DNA of 52,689 nucleotides from Candidatus Nanopelagicales bacterium (GTDB taxonomy: Bacteria; Actinomycetota; Actinomycetes; S36-B12; CAIYMF01). The notes under the pieces were generated by a model, which saw only the letters and a program-made list of their open reading frames with translations, did no database searches and had not been told where the DNA came from. Every line of letters starts with the position of its first letter. The stretch's first letter is position 1. Of the stretch, positions 42,356-52,090 are shown piece after piece. Position numbers and translations under genes: made by a program. The stretch is from assembly GCA_025456065.1 (NCBI GenBank), contig JALOLH010000018.1, positions 1-52,689 of the forward strand, given 5' to 3'.

Positions 42356-43993
42356 TCACTCCTTGTACATGGCCTCCAGCAGCTCGGCGAAGTGCTCCTC
42401 GACGACCTTGCGCTTGACCTTCAGGCTCGCGGTGAGCTCGCCGGCCTCCTCCGAGAGGTCCCGATCGAGGATCGTGAACTTCTTGATCGTCTCCCACCGG
42501 TTGAGCTGGCTGTTGAGCGTGTCGATGTTGGCCTGGATCACCGCGCGCACCTCGGGCGTCTGCGACAGCGTGGCGAAGTCACCCGTCAGGCCCTTCTCGG
42601 CGGCGAACTTCTCCAGCGCCTCCGGGTCCAGCGAGACCAGCCCCGTGGCGTAGTTGCGGTCGCTGGCGTGCACGACGAGGTTGGACGCCAGCGGCGAGAT
42701 CACCTTGAACTGCGCGGCGATCTGCCCCGGGGCGATGTACTTGCCGCCCGAGGTCTTCACCAGGTCCTTCTTGCGGTCGGTGATCTTCAGCCGGCCCGCC
42801 TCGTCGAGCTCGCCGATGTCACCGGTGGCCAGCCAGCCGTCGGGCAGCAGGGCCTCGGCGTTGGCCTCCGGCAGGTTCCAGTAGCCCTGCATGACGTGCG
42901 GGCCCTTGAGCAGGACCTCGCCGTCCTCGGCGATCCTGACCTGGGTGCCGGGCAACGGGGAGCCGACCTTGCCGAAGACGATGTCCTCTGGCCGGACGAC
43001 GCACGCGGCGGCGCTGTTCTCGGTCAGGCCGTAGCCCTCGAGGATCGGCAGGCCGGCCGCGTCGAACCACCGGGCGACGTCGCCGTTGAGCGCGGCCGAG
43101 CCCGACACGAACAGCCGCACGCGCCCCGAGAAGGCCCAGTCGAAGATCTTCGCCTTGGCCCCGCCGCCGGCCTTCGCCTTGGCGTTGGCGCTCTGGTAGA
43201 TCTTCTCGTAGATCCGGGGGACGCCGGCCATGACCGTCGGCTGCACCTTCGGCAGATTCTCGACGAGCTTGGGCACCCGGCCGTCGCAGTAGGTCGGCAT
43301 CCCCACCTGGTAGGCGGCCGCGATGAGGACCTTGCCGAACGAGTGGGCCAGGGGCAGCCAGAGGAAGTGCACGTCGTCGGGGGTGAGGATCTTCATCTGG
43401 TCGATGCTGGCGCCCTCGAACACCCAGCAGCGGTGCGGCAGCTGCACGCCCTTGGGCCGGCCGGTCGTGCCGGACGTGTAGATCATCGTGGCCAGCGACT
43501 CGCTGGTGAGCTGGGCGACGTGGTCGTCGATCACGCCCGGCGACTCGGCCAGCTTCTCCTCGCCCAGCTTCCTGACCTCGTCCCAGCTCAGGACGAAGTC
43601 GCCGTCGCCCTCGCCGTCGATCATGATGATCCGGGTGAGCTCGGGCATGGCGTCGCGCTGCGACAGGGCCTTGCCGCTCGGGTAGATCGTGGTGTTCGCC
43701 CCGCCGGCCAGCATGACCCCGCCGTCGGCGAGGATCCACTCGGTGCGGGTGTTGGAGGCGATCGCCACTCGGTCGGCGGGCTTGAGGCCCAGGGCGATCA
43801 GCCCCGCGCCGAGCTTGGTCATCTCGTCGCCGGCCTGCCGCCAGGTGTAGGTGACCGACCAGTCGTCGTTCGGTCCGGGCGACGCGAACGCCAGCGCGTC
43901 GGGTGTGGCGGCGACCCGGTTCTGGATCGCCTTGGCCACGGTGTCGGCGTGCGGCGGCAGCTGGGTCTCGAGGGATCCGCTGATCGAGGGCAT
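42356..43993 (-). CDS. Acyl-CoA synthetase paralogue with two internal in-frame deletions
   Basis: 545 aa. It is very similar to the 608-aa neighbour along its whole length. P-loop (IYTSGTTGRPKGVQLP), GYGLTENSAA and the DRKKDLVKTSGGKY hinge are intact. Relative to the neighbour it lacks residues 105-131 (after IYPS; junction at about 43672-43682) and 314-352 (after FDWAFS; junction about 43121-43131). The first lost block belongs to the N-terminal adenylation subdomain normally present in active enzymes. Both losses keep the frame. ATG 43993 has GGAGGT 7 nt upstream. It is either an enzyme in decay or a trimmed, altered-function form. Confidence 0.85.
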   Translation of the reverse strand: MPSISGSLETQLPPHADTVAKAIQNRVAATPDALAFASPGPNDDWSVTYTWRQAGDEMTKLGAGLIALGLKPADRVAIASNTRTEWILADGGVMLAGGANTTIYPSGKALSQRDAMPELTRIIMIDGEGDGDFVLSWDEVRKLGEEKLAESPGVIDDHVAQLTSESLATMIYTSGTTGRPKGVQLPHRCWVFEGASIDQMKILTPDDVHFLWLPLAHSFGKVLIAAAYQVGMPTYCDGRVPKLVENLPKVQPTVMAGVPRIYEKIYQSANAKAKAGGGAKAKIFDWAFSGRVRLFVSGSAALNGDVARWFDAAGLPILEGYGLTENSAAACVVRPEDIVFGKVGSPLPGTQVRIAEDGEVLLKGPHVMQGYWNLPEANAEALLPDGWLATGDIGELDEAGRLKITDRKKDLVKTSGGKYIAPGQIAAQFKVISPLASNLVVHASDRNYATGLVSLDPEALEKFAAEKGLTGDFATLSQTPEVRAVIQANIDTLNSQLNRWETIKKFTILDRDLSEEAGELTASLKVKRKVVEEHFAELLEAMYKE

Positions 43994-44149
43994 CTGGACC
44001 TCCGGTGACGGGGGGATGAACGGGCGGGAGCGCCGGTCCTGCTGCCACTCTGCCGATCACCACTGCGCGAGGCAAGTGCTGCGGGCCCGCAGCGCGACGT
44101 GCTGCGTGGTGCGACGGAACTGGGACGGCAGCACGGTGGCCTGAGGCCC

Positions 44150-44392
44150 TCAGGCGGGACCCGAGGCACCGCCCCTCGAGGCTCGCTCCCCGGGATCGCC
44201 TGCCGACCGTGGTCGACCCCGCCCGGGCTGCGGTGCGGCGTCGTCGGGCATCCGGCCGGCGTCGCGCAGCGCCCGGCGCAGCAGGAACTCGACCTGCGCG
44301 TTCGTGCTGCGCAGCTCGTCGGCCGCCCACCGCGCCAGCGCGTCGTGGACAGCCGGGTCCAGGCGCAGCAGGACGCCCTTGCGCTCGGCCAT
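44150..44392 (-). CDS. Small ribbon-helix-helix (CopG/Arc-like) protein
   Basis: 80 aa. Residues 4-45 (RKGVLLRLDPAVHDALARWA and DELRSTNAQVEFLLRRAL) fit the RHH fold: a beta strand then two helices. The disordered Arg/Gly/Pro tail is ~30 residues. It starts 5 nt after the SPFH stop and so belongs to that operon. It could bind DNA, for example the palindrome upstream of the SPFH gene, or be an antitoxin-like protein without a visible toxin. Confidence 0.8.
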   Translation of the reverse strand: MAERKGVLLRLDPAVHDALARWAADELRSTNAQVEFLLRRALRDAGRMPDDAAPQPGRGRPRSAGDPGERASRGGASGPA

Positions 44393-44397
44393 GGGGC

Positions 44398-45330
44398 TCA
44401 GGTGTAGAGCGACCCGGCGTTGACGACCGGCTGGGTGTTCTGCTCGGAGCAGAGCACCACGAGCAGGTTCGAGACCATCGCGGCCTTGCGCTCGTCATCG
44501 AGGGTCACCATCTCGCCCTCCTCGAGCTTGGCCAGCGCCTGCTCGACCATCCCCACCGCGCCCTCCACGATGCGGGCACGCGCGGCCACGACAGCCTCGG
44601 CCTGTTGGCGACGGAGCATGGCCTGGGCGATCTCGGGGGCGTACGCGAGCCTGGTCAGGCGGGACTCGAGGATGTCCACGCCGGCCGGGGCAACCCGTTG
44701 GGCGACCTCGTGCGACAGCTCGGCGGTGATCTCCTCGGCGTTGTCGCGCAGGCTGATCCGGGCGGCGTCGGCGTTGTTGTCGTACGGGTAGGAGTTGGCG
44801 ATGTGGCGGACCGCCGACTCGGTCTGCACGAGCACGAACTCGACGTAGTCGTCGACGGCGAACGTCGCCATGGCCGTGTCGGTGACCTGCCAGACCACCA
44901 CGGCGGCGATCTCGATCGGGTTGCCGGCCGCGTCGTTGACCTTGCTGGTCTCGGTCTCGTGGTTGCGGATGCGGGTCGAGATCCGCTTGCGGGTGGTGAG
45001 CGGGTTCACCCAGCGCAGGCCGTCCTCGCGGACGGTGCCGGTGTACCGGCCGAGCAGCTGCACGACGCGGGCCTGGCCGGGGGCCACCGGCGTGAGCCCC
45101 ACCAGCAGGAGCGCGATCAGGACCATCAGGACCAGCGCGATCCAGAAGACTGCCGACGGCGCGCGCTGCCAGTCGGCCTCGTTGCCGGACCGCACGAACA
45201 GGGCGACGGCGACGGCGATGCCGAGCAGCCCGCAGATGAGCACGGGCCAGCCGTTGAGGCTGGTCGCACGGCGCTCGGTGAGATGGGGGCGCGACGGGGC
45301 GGACGACGTCGCCTGGGCGGGCGCGGACAT
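44398..45330 (-). CDS. SPFH/Band 7 domain membrane protein
   Basis: 310 aa. Two N-terminal transmembrane helices ([17 protein letters not shown] and [20 protein letters not shown]) are followed by an SPFH domain from about residue 80 ([63 protein letters not shown]). A coiled-coil-like segment comes next ([25 protein letters not shown]). SPFH proteins form oligomeric membrane scaffolds. AAGGAGG lies 6-7 nt before ATG 45330. The promoter area is unusually AT-rich and palindromic. Confidence 0.9.
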   Translation of the reverse strand: MSAPAQATSSAPSRPHLTERRATSLNGWPVLICGLLGIAVAVALFVRSGNEADWQRAPSAVFWIALVLMVLIALLLVGLTPVAPGQARVVQLLGRYTGTVREDGLRWVNPLTTRKRISTRIRNHETETSKVNDAAGNPIEIAAVVVWQVTDTAMATFAVDDYVEFVLVQTESAVRHIANSYPYDNNADAARISLRDNAEEITAELSHEVAQRVAPAGVDILESRLTRLAYAPEIAQAMLRRQQAEAVVAARARIVEGAVGMVEQALAKLEEGEMVTLDDERKAAMVSNLLVVLCSEQNTQPVVNAGSLYT

Positions 45331-45351
45331 CGGGCCTCCTTGGCGAATATC

Positions 45352-45367
45352 AATCTGATAGCAGATT
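45352..45367. promoter_or_regulatory. Palindromic operator candidate upstream of the SPFH-RHH operon
   Basis: AATCTG-ATAG-CAGATT, perfect 6-bp arms, 22 nt upstream of the SPFH ATG, inside an AT-rich island (about 45345-45370) in otherwise ~73% GC DNA. GATATT on the minus strand may be the -10. Confidence 0.55.
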
Positions 45368-45404
45368 ACCTCGCTGCCCGGACCGCTGTCACGCCGGCTT
45401 GGGC

Positions 45405-47258
<1,854 letters not shown>

Positions 47259-47326
47259 GGGGCCAATCGTCCCACACGGCGGCCACTGGGCCCCCGCACC
47301 GCGAAGGGCCCTGCAGCCGCGAGCGC

Positions 47327-47815
47327 TCAGCCCTTCGGCTCCTCGACGCCCTCGACGATCTCCTTGGCGAGCTCGTCGGCCGCGGCGTCGACCTCCTTGC
47401 CGAACTGCTCGTCGACGACGTCCGGGCTCTGGGTGTCGGCCATCCCGGGCTCGAACGGCTCGGCCTCGGCCACGGGGGCCTCCTCGTGGTGCCCCAGGTG
47501 CGTCTCGGGCACCTCGACCGCCTCGACGATCTCCTCGGCCAGCTGGTCGGCCTCGGCGTCGACGTCCCTGCCGAACTGCTCGTCGACGACGTCCGGGCTC
47601 TGGGTGTCGGCCATCCCGGGCTGGAACGCGGCCACCGGCTCGCCGTGCTCGAACACCTCGGCCCCCGACGGGTGGCCCGCCCCCCACTCGCCCTCACCGG
47701 ACAGGTGCTGCACGGCCGCTGCCTTGCGCTGCTGCCACACGTAGTAGCCGGTGCCGGCGGCGGCGGCCGTGAGCAGCACGCCCAGCCCCACCTTCACGAA
47801 GCCCTTTCCTGCCAT
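47327..47815 (-). CDS. Membrane-anchored acidic protein with an internal duplication
   Basis: 162 aa. One N-terminal transmembrane helix ([22 protein letters not shown]) is followed by a strongly acidic region. Two ~40-residue repeats, residues 64-104 and 121-159, share [17 protein letters not shown], then a VDA-x-AD-x-LA-x-EIVE helix. The repeats have almost identical DNA in their central parts. GGAGGGCGAGGAG precedes ATG 47815. No known family is recognised. It lies between lepA and rpsT. Confidence 0.8.
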   Translation of the reverse strand: MAGKGFVKVGLGVLLTAAAAGTGYYVWQQRKAAAVQHLSGEGEWGAGHPSGAEVFEHGEPVAAFQPGMADTQSPDVVDEQFGRDVDAEADQLAEEIVEAVEVPETHLGHHEEAPVAEAEPFEPGMADTQSPDVVDEQFGKEVDAAADELAKEIVEGVEEPKG

Positions 47816-47988
47816 GCTCCTCGCCCTCCTTCATCCGGCGACGCTCCCACCTGCGGCGCGGCGGGAGCCCTCGTTGCCACCGTACCGAGGCACGCTCGGA
47901 CGAGTCCGCGCGAGGGGGTCCCGGACGGACACGACGAAGCGCCACCCGCGGCGTGCGGATGGCGCTGACGTGCCGTGAATGGCGGCCG

Positions 47989-48076
47989 GGCCGAGCGCCC
48001 GGCGGCCGAGCGTCCGGCGGCCGTGGGCCTCGCGGCCGTGGGCCTCGCGGCCGTGGGCCTCGCGGCCGTGGGCCTC
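47989..48076. repeat. 15-nt tandem repeat array abutting rpsT
   Basis: Six units on a strict 15-nt period. Two are GGCCGAGCG(C/T)CCGGC (47989-48003, 48004-48018). Three are identical, GGCCGTGGGCCTCGC (48019-48063). One is truncated (48064-48076) and touches the rpsT stop codon. The rest of 47816-48074 shows no gene. Confidence 0.95.
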
Positions 48077-48335
48077 AGAGCGCGGCTGCCTGCTTCTGGA
48101 TCGCGGACTTGCGGTTGGCGGCCTGGTTCGGGTGGATGACGCCCTTGCTCGCAGCCTTGTCGAGCTGGCGGGAGGCGGCGCGGGCGTACTCCTGCGCCTT
48201 CTCGGTGTCGCCCGAGGCGGCCGCCTCACGGAAGCGGCGGACCGCGGTCTTCAGACTGGAGGTGACCGCCTTGTTCCGCTGGCGGGCCTTCTCGTTGGTC
48301 TTGATGCGCTTCTTCTGCGACTTGATGTTCGCCAC
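48075..48335 (-). CDS. rpsT: 30S ribosomal protein bS20
   Basis: 86 aa. [20 protein letters not shown] is the classical S20 start; basic helices continue to [21 protein letters not shown]. It binds 16S rRNA early in 30S assembly. It is a single gene convergent with nothing nearby. The tandem array begins at its stop codon. Confidence 0.97.
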   Translation of the reverse strand: MANIKSQKKRIKTNEKARQRNKAVTSSLKTAVRRFREAAASGDTEKAQEYARAASRQLDKAASKGVIHPNQAANRKSAIQKQAAAL

Positions 48336-48471
48336 TGCTACGCCTTCATCCTCGTCCTGGCACGCCGGAACCTGTGCGGTTCCCGCGTGGGTGCTCGTCG
48401 GCCGCCTCGAACAGGGCGGACAGGCTGCCTAGGGTACCCGACCACCCCCGTGCGCGGCCAAATCGCGCCGC

Positions 48472-49551
48472 CTACCGCCCTGCGTCGGGCCGGCTGCCGG
48501 GTCCCCGCCACGTCGCCCGCCGGCGGCGTTCGCCGAGCCCCCCGTGGTGCATGAGGAACGCCTCGAGGGCATGCACCTTCTGCGCGGGCTCGAGGCTCTC
48601 ACCCGGCCGCAGCCCACCCTTCACCTGCGCGTCGACCTCCGCCAGTGCCACGGCGGCGTCGGCGAGCTGGGCCGTCTCCCAGCCCGACACCGCTGCCCGC
48701 AGCGTCCGGACCTTGAACGGCGGCACTCCGGCGATCCGGGCCACATCGGCCTCGGCCATGCCACGCGGCGTCCCCAGCACGCGCACCATGGCCCGCAGGC
48801 CGGACGCGAGCGAGCCGACCGCACCGGGTCCGCTCACGGTCTGCGATGCCATTCCCCAGCGCAGCCGCTGCAGGGCCAGCAGGCCGCGACCCTCCCACAC
48901 CGCGTCGGCGAGCTGGAACCCCGACACCTCGGCGACCCCCGCGAACGTCGCCGTCACCACCGCCGCGTCGATCGGGTCCTCCGGCTCGTCGGCCATGAGC
49001 TGCTCGAGGGCACCCACGAGCAGGCTGACGTCCGAGCCGAGCGCGAGCACCAGGGCGTCGGCACCGTCGGTGGTGAGCCGGCGCCCGCTCGCCCGCGCCT
49101 CGGCCTCGAGCAGGTCGCGCATGGGGCGCCCGCGCTTGACCTCGGCGCAGGGGACCTCCACGACACCGCCCGGGACCGGCGCCGCACGCAGGGCGTCCAG
49201 GGCCCGCTTGTTGCGGCTGCCTGCGTGCTGCGCGACCACCCAGGTGCCGTCGGCGAGGTCGGCCAGGCCGGCGAGCAGGGCATCGTGGACCGGGTCCGGT
49301 GCGTCGGCCAGGCCGGTGACCACGACGACGGCCGCCTCGCCGAACAACGACGGTGACATCGCGGTCTGCAGCGCACCCACGGCCGAGGGTTCGGCCGCAT
49401 CGACGTCCCGACGCTCCACCCCGGGGTCGATGCCGCGGGCTCCCGCGATCGCGCGGGCGACCGCGCGGGCGACCAGGAACTCCTCGCTCCCGACGAGCAG
49501 GGTGAGCCGTGCCGGCTCCGGCGGCGGCTGGGGGGTCGAGGTTCGCGACAT
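48472..49551 (-). CDS. holA: DNA polymerase III subunit delta (HolA)
   Basis: 359 aa. A clamp-loader subunit that opens the beta clamp. It begins LTLLVGSEEFLVARAVARAI and contains FGEAAVVVVTGLADAP, WVVAQHAGSRNKRAL, a AAA+-like middle domain, and the C-terminal collar helices (VPPFKVRTLRAAVSGW). An ATG at 49563 is 4 codons upstream in frame; 49551 is weakly preferred because CATGCT lies 7 nt before it. It lies 70 nt downstream of comEC, the common bacterial arrangement. Confidence 0.9.
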   Translation of the reverse strand: MSRTSTPQPPPEPARLTLLVGSEEFLVARAVARAIAGARGIDPGVERRDVDAAEPSAVGALQTAMSPSLFGEAAVVVVTGLADAPDPVHDALLAGLADLADGTWVVAQHAGSRNKRALDALRAAPVPGGVVEVPCAEVKRGRPMRDLLEAEARASGRRLTTDGADALVLALGSDVSLLVGALEQLMADEPEDPIDAAVVTATFAGVAEVSGFQLADAVWEGRGLLALQRLRWGMASQTVSGPGAVGSLASGLRAMVRVLGTPRGMAEADVARIAGVPPFKVRTLRAAVSGWETAQLADAAVALAEVDAQVKGGLRPGESLEPAQKVHALEAFLMHHGGLGERRRRATWRGPGSRPDAGR

Positions 49552-49621
49552 CGGCGACAGCATGGCATGCCGGGCCGACAGTGGCTGCGCGTCGCCCCCG
49601 GCGTGGGCCCCGGCGCGGTCG

Positions 49622-52090
49622 TCACCGCTGCGTGCGCAGCGCCAGCCGCCCGCCGTGGACGACCACGGCGAGCGCCCCCTGCTCGTCGGTCCGCCCCACG
49701 AGCGCCCCCATTCGCTGGTAGGAGCCGACCGTGGCGGCACTCGGATGCCCGTAGTCGTTGTCCCGGCCGACCGTCACGAGCGCGATCCGAGCACCCGTCC
49801 ACCGGGCGAAGCCGGGCGCCTGGTGGCGCGAGCCGTGGTGCGGCACCTTGACCACGTGGGCCTGCGGCGGCGGCCCGGCCATGAGCTCCTGCTGGGCCTC
49901 GGGCTCGACATCGCCGGTCAGGAGGACGCGCGTCGGTCTGCCCGGCGTCGGGATCGCGGCGACGGCGACGATGCTGGCGTTGTTCTCCGGCGACTCGACC
50001 ATGCGGCGCGCGGGCCAGCGCACGTCCAGCGCCAGCCCCATCACCGCGAGGCGCTGCCCCGCACGCAGCCACCGCACCGGCACGCCCGCGCCGACGGCAT
50101 CGGCGAGCGCGACCTGCGCGCCCCGGACCGGCTCGAGCACGGGACTGGCCAGGATCGTCACGACCTCGAGCTCGGCGAGCACCTCATCGAGGCCGTCGAC
50201 GTGGTCGGCGTGGAAGTGGGTGAGCACGACCACGACCCGTCGTATGCCTGCCCGGACTGCACAGCGACCGACGTCGGCACCCTGCGGGCCGACGTCGACC
50301 AGCACCGCGTCCTGGGAACCAGGCGCACGCAGCAGCACGCCGTCGCCCTGCCCCGCGTCGCAGGCCAGCACGACCCAGTCCGGCGGCGGCCACGCCGCCT
50401 CGCGCGCCGCCCTCCCGCCGAGCAGCAGGGCCACGGCGACCGCCAGGCCGAGCGCGACGGCTCGGGTCGGGCGCCAACGACTCGTCACGAGCACGGCCGC
50501 GAGCGCCAGGCCCGCGGCTGCACCGAGCGCGGTCCATGGCCCGGCTGGCACGGCCACCACGCCGAACGGGAGTCCGCTGCCCGTGTGCGCGACCCAGGCG
50601 ATCGCCGCCGTCGCCGGAGAGGCGACGTGCGCCAGGGCGGCGGCACCAGGCAGCCACACGGGCGCGACGAGGGCAGCCGCCAGGCCCAGCACCGTCGCGA
50701 CTGGCACCAGCGGCGTGACCAGCACGTTCGCCGGCAGGGCGACCAGGCTCGCGCCGTTGCCCATGAGCACGGCCAGCGGCAGCGTTGCCAGGTGCGCGGC
50801 CGTCGCGACCGCGAGGGCCGCGCGGATGGGCTCCGGCATCCGCCGGGTCCCGGGCCAGCGCGCCAGGCGCTCCGCCACGCCGGGTCCGACCAGGAGCAGT
50901 CCCGCCGTCGCCGCCACCGACAGGGCGAACCCCAGCGACAGCGCGTACGGGGGGACCAGCACCAGGAGCACGAGGGCGGCGGAGAACAGTGCCGCGCTCC
51001 CCCGACGACGACCCCCGGTCCCCATCGCGACCATGGCGACCACGCCCATGCCCGCCGCACGCAGCACACTCGGCTGCGGTCGCACGAGGGCGACGTAGGC
51101 GCCCAGCACCACGAGGCTCACCACGATGCGCGCCCGCCATCCCCATCCGAGTGCCACCGCAGCGGCGAGCGCCAGGCCCATGACGAGTGCGGTGTTGCTG
51201 CCGGACACCGCGGTCAGGTGGGCCAGGCCAGCGCGCACCATGGCGTCCTCGAGCGGCCGCGGGAGGGTGGACTCGTCACCGACCGCCAGGCCGAGCAGCA
51301 GGGCACCGGCGTCCGGTGACAGCCCGGCGCAGGCCGCGCGGAACGCCTCGCGGATGCCGTTCGTGGCTGTGGCGACGGCGCCGGGCGGCGACCGCTCGTG
51401 CACGACCCGCAGCACCTGCAGCGCCATGGTGCGGGCCTCGGGGTTCCACGCCGCCGCCGCGCGGGCCGCCACCGTGATCCGCGCCCCGTAGCGCACGCCA
51501 CGGACGGCGTCCCCGCGCAGCACCACGGGGGCCGCCGCCGACATGCCCTGCCCACGGACGACGAGGTGGTCCAACCGTCCGGCCACCGACCAGGACGGCC
51601 GGCCGGGGCGACCCCCGTCGTCGGCGGGAAGGTGCTGAACCGGGTCGCCGGTGATGCGCACGTCGGCCCGGACGACCATGCGGTGCTCGGCGATCTCCGC
51701 CAGCGCCGGGGGGTGGAGCCGGACCAGGTGCAGGCCGGCGATCACCGCGCCCAGGCCGAGCCCGACGGTGACCAGCAGCGCCGCAAGCGCGCGCCGCTCG
51801 CCCTCCTCGCGCCCGCCCGCTCGCACGCCGTCCCATGCCGCCCACGTGGCACGCCCACCCCAGCGCCAGATGGCCGCCAGCGCCAGGATGACCACTGCGG
51901 CACCGGCGACCAGCGCGCCCGGCGCGGCGCGTGGGCCCACCAGCAGCACAGCCGCCTGGGCGGCCCAGACGCCGGCGACGAGGGGCAGCAGCCGCAGGTC
52001 GGCAGGGTCGGGACGGCGGGCGTGGGGACCGGCCACGGGGCCGCTCCCCGTCGCGTCCTCGCGCGCCACCGGTTGCCCCCGCTCAGGCAC
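49622..52090 (-). CDS. comEC: ComEC/Rec2 family competence protein
   Basis: 822 aa. The inner-membrane channel for DNA uptake. An N-terminal membrane part and OB-like DUF4131 region come first. The Competence domain carries LLLGLAVGDESTLP and AGLAHLTAVSGSNTALV with about ten helices. A C-terminal metallo-beta-lactamase-like domain has THFHADHVDG, LLTGDVEPEAQ and VPHHGSRHQ. The metal ligands look complete, so it may cut the non-entering strand. GTG 52090 overlaps the end of comEA by 8 nt. Confidence 0.93.
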   Translation of the reverse strand: MPERGQPVAREDATGSGPVAGPHARRPDPADLRLLPLVAGVWAAQAAVLLVGPRAAPGALVAGAAVVILALAAIWRWGGRATWAAWDGVRAGGREEGERRALAALLVTVGLGLGAVIAGLHLVRLHPPALAEIAEHRMVVRADVRITGDPVQHLPADDGGRPGRPSWSVAGRLDHLVVRGQGMSAAAPVVLRGDAVRGVRYGARITVAARAAAAWNPEARTMALQVLRVVHERSPPGAVATATNGIREAFRAACAGLSPDAGALLLGLAVGDESTLPRPLEDAMVRAGLAHLTAVSGSNTALVMGLALAAAVALGWGWRARIVVSLVVLGAYVALVRPQPSVLRAAGMGVVAMVAMGTGGRRRGSAALFSAALVLLVLVPPYALSLGFALSVAATAGLLLVGPGVAERLARWPGTRRMPEPIRAALAVATAAHLATLPLAVLMGNGASLVALPANVLVTPLVPVATVLGLAAALVAPVWLPGAAALAHVASPATAAIAWVAHTGSGLPFGVVAVPAGPWTALGAAAGLALAAVLVTSRWRPTRAVALGLAVAVALLLGGRAAREAAWPPPDWVVLACDAGQGDGVLLRAPGSQDAVLVDVGPQGADVGRCAVRAGIRRVVVVLTHFHADHVDGLDEVLAELEVVTILASPVLEPVRGAQVALADAVGAGVPVRWLRAGQRLAVMGLALDVRWPARRMVESPENNASIVAVAAIPTPGRPTRVLLTGDVEPEAQQELMAGPPPQAHVVKVPHHGSRHQAPGFARWTGARIALVTVGRDNDYGHPSAATVGSYQRMGALVGRTDEQGALAVVVHGGRLALRTQR

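Noticed and set aside
43672-43682. Frameshift or pseudogene in the second acyl-CoA synthetase
   Set aside because: Both deletions relative to the neighbour are multiples of three, and motifs downstream remain in frame, so it is not called a pseudogene.
47831-48229. Open frame encoding EAHGR pentapeptide repeats overlapping the rpsT end
   Set aside because: It is the +1 shadow of rpsT extended by the 15-nt array; no start signal and no homologue.
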